Origin: Rhizobiaceae bacterium
GTDB lineage: Bacteria > Pseudomonadota > Alphaproteobacteria > Rhizobiales > Rhizobiaceae
DNA: 64,000 nt
NCBI GenBank assembly: GCA_017640615.1
Contig: JAEPQK010000006.1
Location: forward strand, 1-64,000
Direction of reading: 5' to 3'
Positions 33,985-41,645 of the stretch are shown piece by piece. A model generated the notes under the pieces. That model made no database searches and was not told where the DNA came from. It saw nothing but the letters and a program-made list of their open reading frames with translations. Each line of letters begins with the position of its first letter. Position 1 is the stretch's first letter. Both the position numbers and the translations under genes were made by a program.

Positions 33985-34901
33985 ACGACGTCGTCTTCGG
34001 CCGTTTGACGGATCTGCTGCCGCGCGAGGCCTGGAGACACGAGGCGCGGGCGTTCACGCCGTGGCTCGCCGAGAACATCGGCCAGCTGTCGGAAGTCATC
34101 GGCATCCCGCTGGAGTTGACCGGCACCGAGATCGCCGTCGAGACCTTCGCGGCAGACATTCTCGCGCGCAATCCAAGCGATGGCACGGTAGTGCTTATCG
34201 AGAACCAGCTCGAGATCACCGACCACACTCATCTCGGCCAGATCATGACCTATCTGGCAGGGTTGGACGCGCAGACGGTCATCTGGATCGCGCCGAAATT
34301 TCGCGAGCCGCATCTTTCTGCCATCCGCTGGCTGAACGAGCACACAGCCGACGGGTTCTCGTTCTTCGCCGTCAGGCTGCGCGTGGTGCGTATCGGCGAC
34401 AGCCCTTATGCGTCGATCTTCGAGGTGATGGAAAAGCCGAGCGGCTGGGAGCGCAGCCTCAAGGAGGCGGTGCGTCCGGCGTCATCCGATCCAGGATCGG
34501 CGAAGCGCGCCGCATTCTGGGATCACTATGCCGAGCGCTACCCGGCGATGACGGACCTTCGGCCGAAGACCGGGTGGAATTACTACATGCCGCTGGCCGG
34601 CGGTCAGGTGCTGCTCTCGGGCTACATCGCGACGCGCACCTGCGGGGTCTATCTGCGCGCGCCCTGGTCAGGCGACACCGCGACCGTCGGCGAATTGCTC
34701 CTTCCATATCGCAACGAACTGGAGCGGGAACTGGGCGCGGAATTCGATGGCGCCAAGGATCACTTCTTCACCAAGCGCCGAGAGCCCGGATTTGGCGACG
34801 AGGCCGACTGGCCGGCGCTGATTGAATGGTTCGAGGAACAGCGCCGCATCTACTCGGCGGCGATCGAAAACAGGCTGGCAGGGCATCCAGATGGCGAATG
34901 A
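33981..34901 (+). CDS. DUF4268-type protein with nuclease-like N-terminus
   Basis: A 306-residue protein overlapping the restriction gene by 4 bases (ATGA). The N-terminal half shows a PD-(D/E)xK-like pattern: FAADILARN, then TVVLIENQLEITDHTHLGQ (E-x-Q in place of E-x-K), then IWIAPKF. The C-terminal half (KRAAFWDHYAERYP, GWNYYMPLAG) resembles DUF4268. Such proteins are common next to restriction-modification and other defence genes. The function is unknown; an accessory nuclease or specificity factor is plausible. I start at ATG 33981; the track start at 33852 lies inside the restriction gene. It ends 11 bases inside the methyltransferase gene. Confidence 0.8.
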   Translation: MNDVVFGRLTDLLPREAWRHEARAFTPWLAENIGQLSEVIGIPLELTGTEIAVETFAADILARNPSDGTVVLIENQLEITDHTHLGQIMTYLAGLDAQTVIWIAPKFREPHLSAIRWLNEHTADGFSFFAVRLRVVRIGDSPYASIFEVMEKPSGWERSLKEAVRPASSDPGSAKRAAFWDHYAERYPAMTDLRPKTGWNYYMPLAGGQVLLSGYIATRTCGVYLRAPWSGDTATVGELLLPYRNELERELGAEFDGAKDHFFTKRREPGFGDEADWPALIEWFEEQRRIYSAAIENRLAGHPDGE

Positions 34902-36186
34902 CAAGAAAACTCCCGTCGACATCATCACGCATGACGAGACGCGCGCCAACATCCCGCCGGCGGAGCTGGAGCCGGTGCTGGAGGAGAGCGACAAGAAACC
35001 GATCCGCACTGCCTGGGAGCGGCGCAACCGCGATCTCGATCCGCAGCTGGTCTGGCGTGGCAAGGATCCCGATCAGGCCGAGCTGACGGTAGACGCACCG
35101 CCGATCTACCGCCAGGAGCACGTGCATCCAAAGGCACTGGTCGACGATCTCAGGAACGGCCGCGAGAAGGCGGAAGACCTGTTCGGCCATTTCGGGCTGA
35201 CGGAGGAGGACCGCGAGGCGGAGGTCGAGTTCTACCGGCACAGCGCCCGCTGGTCGAACCGCATGATCCTGGGCGACGCGCTTCAGGTCATGTCGTCGCT
35301 GGCCGAGCGCGAGAGGCTGAAGGGCCAAGTGCAGGCGATCTACATCGATCCGCCCTACGGCATCAAGTTCCAGTCGAACTTCCAATGGTCCACCACATCG
35401 CGCGACGTGAAGGACGGCAAGCTCGACAATCTGACGCGCGAACCCGAACAGGTGAAGGCCTTTCGCGACACCTGGCGCGACGGCATCCACTCATACCTGT
35501 CCTATCTGCGCGACCGGCTGACCGTGGCGCGCGAACTGCTGACGGAGAGCGGCAGTTGTTTCGTCCAGATCGGCGACGAGAATGTCCACCGGGTGCGGGC
35601 GCTGATGGATGAGGTGTTTGGTGAGAAGTGCTTCATAGCTGCAATAAACTACGTAACGACAAGCGGCAGGCAAGATAGATACATCGACAATATTTCAAAT
35701 CACATCCTTTGGTATTGCCGGGATTTCGGCAAGGCGAAGTATCGGCAGCTTTACCTCGGCAAAGAGGATGGCGACGGCGGCTTTGTTGCCGACCAATTCC
35801 AGTCAGACGGCGTCCGAACCGATGGAGATTACCCAGTTCGGGTTCATGGTCGCGAATTTCGACCAAAAGTGGGGAACCATTGGAAGACACATCCGGAAGG
35901 TGCCAACCGGCTGAAGCGTGCTGATCGACTAGTTCCGCAAAGGGCGATGGTTCGCTACAAAAGGTTCAGCGATGATTTTGCCGGGCGCGCACTTCCAAGC
36001 GTGTGGCTCGACACTTCTGGCGGTGCTGGCAGAGACAAGGTCTACGTGGTCCAAAGCAACGCGCGCCTCGCGGAGCGGTGCATCCTGATGGCCACCGATC
36101 CAGGCGACCTTGTGCTCGACCCGACCTGCGGCTCGGGCACTACGGCCATGTCGCCGAACAGTGGGGCCGACGCTGGATCACCATAG
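34891..36186 (+). pseudogene. Beta-class DNA methyltransferase (type III Mod-like), N-terminal part before a frameshift
   Basis: This frame encodes the first 431 residues of an adenine/cytosine-N4 methyltransferase. The catalytic DPPYG (in IYIDPPYGIKF, about residue 152) comes before the SAM-binding DPTCGSGTT (about residue 409), the beta-class order typical of type III Mod proteins, with the target-recognition region between. Right after GSGTTA the frame becomes nonsense and stops at 36186, while the expected continuation (VAEQWGRRWITIDTSR) is found in another frame from 36150. One missing base between 36147 and 36148 (a T, giving GCC TAT GTC) would restore one gene of about 926 codons, 34891-37670. 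No repeat tract is present, so phase variation is unlikely. Either a real inactivating deletion or a sequence error. Confidence 0.82.
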
Positions 36187-37670
36187 ACACGTCGCGCGTT
36201 GCACTGGCGCTTGCCCGCGCGCGCATCATGGGCGCCAAATATCCCTGGTATCTGCTGGCCGACAGCCCTGAGGGACAGAAGAAGCAGGCCGAGGTGACTC
36301 GTTCGTCACCATCTACCCAATCCACCTATGGCGACATCCGCCATGGCTTCGTCTACGAGCGAATACCAAGGGTTTCTCTTGGAAAGATTGGCGCGAACAC
36401 CGAGATCGACGTGATCTGGGAGCGCATGCAGCCGGCGGTGGAGAATGCGCGGGCCGCACTCAACGCCGCGCTCGCCGGCCACGCCACGCCATTCAAGGTC
36501 GAGACCGGCGGCCGCGCCGGCAAGACCATCGACTTCAGGGCGTCTGGCGAGGTCGAACTGCCTTCCGGCGAATATGCGCCGGCAAACGGCTTCATGGAAT
36601 GGGAAACTCCGCACGAGGCGCCCGACGGTTGGCCGGACGCCGCGGTGAAAGCGCTTGAGGCTTTCTGGGCTGCGCGTATCTGCCGCCAGAAGGAGATCGA
36701 CGCCTCGATCGCCGCCAAGGCCGAGCATGAATATCTCTATGACAAGCCCTATGAGGACAGGAAGCGCATCCGCGTTGCCGGTCCCTTCACGGTCGAGAGT
36801 CTGTCGCCGCACCGCATGTCGGCGGTGGACGAGCATGGCGAACTGATCGACGAGATCAACGCCGCCGAGGGCCTGCAGCTGTCGGGCGAGCAGGAGTCGG
36901 AGAATTACCGAAAGGCCATCATGGAAAACCTCGCCAAGGCCGGCGTGCACCAGTCGGGCAAGGCGGACGCCATCCGCTTCGACACGCTGACGCCCTGGCC
37001 CGGCGAGTGGATCGGCGCCGAGGGCCGCTACCGGGAAGGTGAGGGTGACGACGCCGTGGAGCGGCGCGCCGGCATCTTCATCGGCCCGGAATACGGCACC
37101 GTCTCCAGAGCCGATCTCGTCGCCTGCGCGCGCGAGGCGGCGGACGCCGGCTTCGACATCGTGATCGCCTGCGCCTTCAACTTCGAGGCGCATGCGCAGG
37201 AGTTCCACAAGCTCGGCCGCGTGCCGATCCTGCATGCGCGCATGAACGCCGACCTGCACATGGCCGGCGAGCTGAAGGCCGGCGGCGGCAACCTCTTCGT
37301 CGTCTTCGGCGAGCCGGACTTCGAGCTGAAGGAAGAGGGCGAGCGCTACCGCGTCGAGCTCAGGGGCGTCGACATCTTCAAGCCGGCGACAGGCGAGGTG
37401 GTGAGCTCCGAGCCCGACGACATCGCCTGCTGGTTCATCGACACCGACTATTCTGGCGAGAGCTTCTTCGTGCGCCAGGCCTACTTCCCCGGCGCGGAGG
37501 TGCCCTACAAGGCGCTGCGCTCGACACTGAAAGCCGAGATCGACGAGGAGGCCTGGGTCAGCCTCAAGCGCACCGTCTCACGGCCGTTCGCCAAGCCGAA
37601 GAGCGGGCGGATAGCGGTGAAAGTGATCAACCATCTGGGGGACGAAGTGATGAAGGTGTTGGGGGTGTGA
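36150..37670 (+). pseudogene. DNA methyltransferase C-terminal part after the frameshift
   Basis: This is the continuation of the methyltransferase in the shifted frame. It begins with the end of the SAM-binding motif (VAEQWGRRWITIDTSRVALA) and continues with about 490 residues typical of large type III-like Mod proteins, including VDEHGELIDEINAAEGLQL and DIACWFIDTDYSGESFFVRQ. The track ORF starts at a GTG at 36003, but the residues before 36150 are out of frame with the family and have no support. Alone it lacks the catalytic DPPY motif and cannot methylate. It is followed after 1 base by the DUF4357 gene. Confidence 0.82.
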
Positions 37671-37671
37671 G

Positions 37672-38016
37672 GTGGACATCTTCAGGTATGAGGTCGGAAA
37701 GGCTGCAGCCGAAGGATTCCCGGTCGGTGGGAACAGAATCGTAGAATTTGTTGTTCTCGCTGGATCGACCGCGCTGAATCGATCGAAGGGCGCCGATCGC
37801 AAAGGGAAATTGCCGCTGAGGAGAGATCGACTTCTCAACGATGGGATATTGGCTCCCCACGCGCGGGATACTGACCTGTATGTGTTTGTGCGAGATCACC
37901 GTTTCACAAGTCCGACCGCTGCCGGAGATATTGTCAACGGGGCCAGTCTGAGTGGACGAGCCCCGTGGCTACATAAGGTGACGGGCCAGTCTCTCAAGGA
38001 CTGGCTTGTGCCATGA
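37672..38016 (+). CDS. DUF4357 domain protein
   Basis: A 114-residue protein starting at GTG 37672, one base after the methyltransferase stop. The last 50 residues follow the DUF4357 pattern: HRFTSPTAAGDIVNGASLSG then PWLHKVTGQSLKDWL. This small domain often sits at the end of GIY-YIG nucleases or as a separate gene in restriction-modification loci. The function is unknown; a DNA-binding or substrate-recognition role is usually assumed. It overlaps the helicase gene by 4 bases, so it belongs to the same operon. Confidence 0.75.
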   Translation: MDIFRYEVGKAAAEGFPVGGNRIVEFVVLAGSTALNRSKGADRKGKLPLRRDRLLNDGILAPHARDTDLYVFVRDHRFTSPTAAGDIVNGASLSGRAPWLHKVTGQSLKDWLVP

Positions 38017-40028
38017 CCGTCCTCATTGCCACCAGCTTCACTAAATCACTTGCCAAGCTCACCGGTCAGGAGCAATCGGCGGCCAAGGTCACAGCGTTCG
38101 ACATCCAGCAGAATCCCGATAGCCCGGGCCTGTCGCTGCACCGGATCGACAGGTGCCGGGATCCCGATTTCTGGACTGCGCGCGTTAACAGGGACATTCG
38201 CATAGTTCTGCACAAGCGCGGCGGCAGCACAGCACTGGTCTATGTCGGGCATCACGACGATGCCTACGACTGGGCGGCGCGACATCGTCTCGATCAGCAT
38301 CCGACGACGGGCGCGGCACAGATCGTCGAGATACGCGAGACAGTCGAGGAGATCGTCGTTCGCCGCTATGTCGAGGAGGCGGTGAAGAAGCCGCCGATTT
38401 TCGCAAGCGAGACCGCGGAGACACTGCTCAGCTGGGGTGTGCCCGAAGACTGGCTCGACACGGTGCGTCAGGCGACCGAGGACACCGTGCTCGACATTGC
38501 CGGCCACCTGCCTGATGAAGCCCAGGAAGCATTGCTGGCGGCCGCGGTGGGCGAGACGCCGACCATCCGGCTCCAGACAGTGGAGGAGGGTGGCTACAGC
38601 CATCCAGATGCGCTTCGTCGTTTCATGATCATAGGCGACGAAGCCGAGCTCGCAGCCGCTCTCGATGCCCCTTGGGACGACTGGGCGATCTTTCTCCATC
38701 CGGCGCAGCGCGAATTCGTCGATCGGGACTTCAATGGCCCAGCTCGCGTCATCGGGTCGGCGGGAACGGGAAAGACGGTCGTTGCTCTGCACCGCGCCGT
38801 GCGGCTGGCAGGCGATGATCCCGATCATCGCGTGCTGTTGACCACCTTCTCGGGGGAGCTCGCCGAAGGCCTCGCCAACAAGCTCGCGCGGCTCACGGGC
38901 GCGCGGCCGGACATTGCCGCCCGCATCACCGTCGGCACATTGGCCGAGATTGCGCAACGGCTGGCAAAAGAGCAGCCAGGGCACGCGAATATTGCTTCGG
39001 ATGCGGAGGTAGTCTCGCTCCTGAACGATGCCGTCATCGCGGAAGGAACAGCCGTCGCTCCAGGGTTCATCCTCGAGGAATGGCGCCTCATCGTGGATGC
39101 CTGGGACGTGCGCGACGCGGAAACCTACCTCGATCTCCCACGGCTTGGACGGAAGGTGCGCATGGCTGCTTCGCGCCGGGACGAGGTCTGGCGTGTTTTC
39201 GCGCGCGTGCGCGCCGTTCTCGACGCGCAGGGTAAGGAAACCGAGGCGGGTCTCATGCATCGGCTGGCGCGCGAGATTTCCAATACGCCCTTCACGCATG
39301 TCGTGGTTGACGAAGCACAAGACATCTCCGTGCCGGAACTTCACTTCGTCGCGGCTCTCGCCGGCGGCCGGCCGAACGGTCTCTTCTTCGCCGGAGACAT
39401 CGGACAGAGAATTTTCCGTTCGCCATTTCCTTGGAGGGCCGCAGGTGTCGATATTCAAGGTCGATCGCGCAGCCTCAAAGTGAATTATAGGACCTCGCAT
39501 CAGATCAGATCGAAGTCGGACATACTGCTTCCGCCGCGCCTGCTCGAGGCAGACGGTGGCGAAGACAACAGGTGGGGCGTGTCGTCGGTGTTTCACGGTC
39601 CCCTGCCAGAGCTTCGCTTGTTTGAAGGACCGGAGGACGAAATCGCTTCTGTCAGCGCCTGGATCGATGACTGCCTGAGCAGTGCGATTGCACCGGAAAC
39701 GATCGCCGTGCTAGTTCGATCTGAAGCTGAAATGCCGCGTGCGCGAAAAGCTATCGCCGCGTCAAAGAACGACCGTGTGGTCGCCGCTCTCATGCACGAT
39801 GCCAAGGGACGGGAATTCCGCGCGGTCGCCGTGATAGCGTGTGATACCGACGTCCTTCCCAGCGAGAAGCGTTTATTGGAAGCGTCCGATGAGCGGGCGC
39901 TCAAGGAAATCTACGACACCGAGCGCCACTTGCTCTATGTGGCGGCCACTCGCGCCAGGGAACGACTCTGGATATCGGCAAGCGGAACACCTTCGGAGTT
40001 TCTGGCCGATTTGGGACTCGGGGAATAA
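38013..40028 (+). CDS. RelE-like domain fused to UvrD-family helicase
   Basis: A 671-residue protein with two parts. Residues 1-90 read like a RelE/ParE-superfamily toxin fold: FTKSLAKLTG, LSLHRIDRCRDPDFWTARVN, DIRIVLHKR and YVGHHDDAYDWAARH. From about residue 225 it is a superfamily 1 helicase: Walker A GSAGTGKTVVALHRA (about 248), DEAQD in HVVVDEAQDIS (about 432), NYRTSHQIR (about 492), AKGREFRAV and LYVAATRARE (about 643). Helicase motifs look intact, so it is probably active on DNA; whether the RelE-like part cuts RNA or only docks is unknown. It is the last gene of the defence operon and overlaps the DUF4357 gene. The minus-strand ORF 38046-39596 is a shadow. Confidence 0.88.
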   Translation: MTVLIATSFTKSLAKLTGQEQSAAKVTAFDIQQNPDSPGLSLHRIDRCRDPDFWTARVNRDIRIVLHKRGGSTALVYVGHHDDAYDWAARHRLDQHPTTGAAQIVEIRETVEEIVVRRYVEEAVKKPPIFASETAETLLSWGVPEDWLDTVRQATEDTVLDIAGHLPDEAQEALLAAAVGETPTIRLQTVEEGGYSHPDALRRFMIIGDEAELAAALDAPWDDWAIFLHPAQREFVDRDFNGPARVIGSAGTGKTVVALHRAVRLAGDDPDHRVLLTTFSGELAEGLANKLARLTGARPDIAARITVGTLAEIAQRLAKEQPGHANIASDAEVVSLLNDAVIAEGTAVAPGFILEEWRLIVDAWDVRDAETYLDLPRLGRKVRMAASRRDEVWRVFARVRAVLDAQGKETEAGLMHRLAREISNTPFTHVVVDEAQDISVPELHFVAALAGGRPNGLFFAGDIGQRIFRSPFPWRAAGVDIQGRSRSLKVNYRTSHQIRSKSDILLPPRLLEADGGEDNRWGVSSVFHGPLPELRLFEGPEDEIASVSAWIDDCLSSAIAPETIAVLVRSEAEMPRARKAIAASKNDRVVAALMHDAKGREFRAVAVIACDTDVLPSEKRLLEASDERALKEIYDTERHLLYVAATRARERLWISASGTPSEFLADLGLGE

Positions 40029-40054
40029 ATCTCCGCATCGCCGGCTACAAGGTT

Positions 40055-40062
40055 GCTATAAT
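40055..40062 (+). promoter_or_regulatory. Extended -10 promoter for the AlpA/integrase pair
   Basis: GCTATAAT preceded by T forms TGCTATAAT, a perfect extended -10 (TG-n-TATAAT), 22 bases before the AlpA-like start codon. No good -35 is seen, which extended -10 promoters tolerate. It would let the excision/integration genes be transcribed separately from the defence operon that ends at 40028. Confidence 0.55.
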
Positions 40063-40083
40063 GAGTTGCGAAAGGAATTTCGC

Positions 40084-40350
40084 ATGTCATATTCGACCAT
40101 TCAGCTCATTCACGCACTGCCGCCTTCCGAGCGTCGCTGTTTCGACAGAAAGGAAGCGGCCAGCTACGTCGGTGTCAGCCCGAACACACTGGACCGTTTG
40201 GTTCGTCAGGGGTTATTGCCGTCGCCCATCAAATGGTGCGGTCGCAAGGTCTGGGATCGCAATGCGCTCGACCTAGCCATCGCTTCCGCGGCGAATACGC
40301 CGACAAAAGGCACTTCCAACGAAATTGATCGCATTCTTGGCGTGTCATGA
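40084..40350 (+). CDS. AlpA/excisionase-like HTH protein
   Basis: An 88-residue DNA-binding protein of the MerR/AlpA (HTH_17) group: FDRKEAASYVGVSPNTLDRL is the helix-turn-helix, followed by PIKWCGRKVWDRNALDLAIA. Such proteins act as recombination directionality factors or regulators of island excision. A strong GAAAGGAA ribosome site precedes ATG 40084; the track start at 39841 lies in the helicase gene. The stop overlaps the integrase start by 4 bases, which directly ties it to integration and excision control. Confidence 0.85.
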   Translation: MSYSTIQLIHALPPSERRCFDRKEAASYVGVSPNTLDRLVRQGLLPSPIKWCGRKVWDRNALDLAIASAANTPTKGTSNEIDRILGVS

Positions 40351-41432
40351 AGGTCAAGCTTCCGACTTACACGCAAGAAGTCTGCAAGCGCGGCCGCATC
40401 TACTACTATTACCGGCGCGGCAAGTTCCGGATGAGACTTCCGGGGCGACCGTTCTCGACAGAGTTCATGGACGCTCATTCCGCGGCCGAAGTCGCTTTCA
40501 GGGCGCAAGGTGGCCTTGAAACTGACATCGGTGCCAATCGTCTGAAGCCGGGTTCATTCAACGCGCTGGTGATGTCCTACTATCGATCGGCAGAGTTCCT
40601 CAATCTGAAGCCGATATCACAGCGAACGAACCGCAATGTGATCGAGAAGATTCGGCTTCTGCTTGGTGATGCGCAGGTGTCTAGTTTTCTGCCGCGGCAT
40701 CTTGAGAGGATGATGGCCGAGAAGGCCGACACACCTGATGCCGCCAACCGAATCCGCCGGATGATGAAAATCCTGATGAGGCATGCAATCAGGCTTGGAT
40801 ATCGAAACGATGACCCGACTGCCCGCGTCCCGAAGCTGAAGAATCGTTCGGACGGCTACAAGACCTGGAGCGAAGACGAGATCGAACAGTTCTATGCAGC
40901 GCACGGGGAGGGGACTCGGGCGCGATTGGCATTCGACCTGATGCTCTATACCGGCCAACGCCGTTCCGATGTAATCCGGATGGGGCACCAGCATATCCGC
41001 AATGGCACACTCGCGATCCGGCAGTCCAAGACCGGCACTGTGGTGGAGATCCCGATTCACCCCCGATTGAAGACGGTGCTCGATAGCTTGTCGCGGGACA
41101 ACCTGACGTTTCTCGTGACCGATCAAGGCAAGCCTTTCTCGCCTGCGGGTTTTGGAAACTGGATCGGAGACTGTGTGCGCAAGGCCGGACTGAGGCAGGG
41201 CCTGGCAAAGGGCGAAAAGGGGCTATCGTCCCATGGGTTGCGCAAGGCCATCTGTAGGCGCTTGGCGGATGCCGGTTGCGATGCGTTGCAGATCATGGCG
41301 ATTACCGGTCATCGCGACATCAAGCAGATCATGGTTTACATCGAAGCGCGCGATCGTAGCAGAGCTGCCGAAGCGGCGATCAGGGCGATTGGAGAGCGTC
41401 CCGGCGGGACAAACAGAGATCAAACAGTGTAA
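40347..41432 (+). CDS. int: Tyrosine recombinase/integrase
   Basis: A 361-residue phage-type integrase. The catalytic residues are visible: Arg I in YTGQRRSDVIRMG, the beta-hairpin lysine in RQSKTGTVVEIPI, HxxR in SSHGLRKAI, and the nucleophile Tyr in GHRDIKQIMVYIEARDR. The N-terminal part (about residues 1-150) has the arm- and core-binding domains. It ends 65 bases from the 3' end of the tRNA-Glu gene, the normal place for an island integrase whose attB is the tRNA 3' end. It is coupled to the AlpA-like gene. The coding frame looks intact, so the element may still be mobile. Confidence 0.93.
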   Translation: MKVKLPTYTQEVCKRGRIYYYYRRGKFRMRLPGRPFSTEFMDAHSAAEVAFRAQGGLETDIGANRLKPGSFNALVMSYYRSAEFLNLKPISQRTNRNVIEKIRLLLGDAQVSSFLPRHLERMMAEKADTPDAANRIRRMMKILMRHAIRLGYRNDDPTARVPKLKNRSDGYKTWSEDEIEQFYAAHGEGTRARLAFDLMLYTGQRRSDVIRMGHQHIRNGTLAIRQSKTGTVVEIPIHPRLKTVLDSLSRDNLTFLVTDQGKPFSPAGFGNWIGDCVRKAGLRQGLAKGEKGLSSHGLRKAICRRLADAGCDALQIMAITGHRDIKQIMVYIEARDRSRAAEAAIRAIGERPGGTNRDQTV

Positions 41433-41452
41433 ACTCGGGGCCGCAGTTTACA
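41428..41452. promoter_or_regulatory. Perfect palindrome at integrase gene end
   Basis: TGTAAACT, 9 bases, AGTTTACA. It overlaps the integrase stop codon. It could be a terminator (a TTTCTT stretch follows) or an integrase/AlpA binding site near the attachment site. The same GTAAAC hexamer starts each of the 21-bp repeats at 16512. Confidence 0.45.
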
Positions 41453-41497
41453 ATCGCGTTTCTTAAGCTACTGATTTTCATCAATATTTTGGAAAGC

Positions 41498-41573
41498 TGG
41501 CACGCCCAACGGGACTCGAACCCGTGTTTCCGCCGTGAAAGGGCGGCGTCCTAGACCGCTAGACGATGGGCGC
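41498..41573 (-). tRNA. tRNA-Glu (anticodon TTC)
   Basis: The minus strand reads GCGCCCATCGTCTAGCGGTC... and ends ...GGGTTCGAGTCCCGTTGGGCGTGCCA. The acceptor arm pairs GCGCCCA with TGGGCGT, the anticodon stem CCGCC/GGCGG encloses the loop CTTTCAC with anticodon TTC (glutamate), the T-loop is TTCGAGT, and CCA is encoded. Its 3' end faces the integrase gene 65 bases away, so the island left of it is probably inserted at this tRNA 3' end. Confidence 0.95.
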
Positions 41574-41645
41574 GCGGAACGGAGCGCTTATAACAGCTTC
41601 GCCTTGGCCGGCAACCCGGAAAGCCCGCTCAATGTGAAGATTTTT

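Noticed and set aside
36148-36186. Programmed frameshift or phase-variable tract in the methyltransferase
   Set aside because: No slippery heptamer, homopolymer or simple repeat at the shift point; a deletion or sequence error is simpler.
36306-37259. Minus-strand ORF of 317 codons
   Set aside because: Antisense to the methyltransferase C-terminal part, which has clear family character.
38046-39596. Long minus-strand ORF (516 codons)
   Set aside because: It lies antisense inside the clear helicase gene and lacks any family motif; a high-GC shadow frame.
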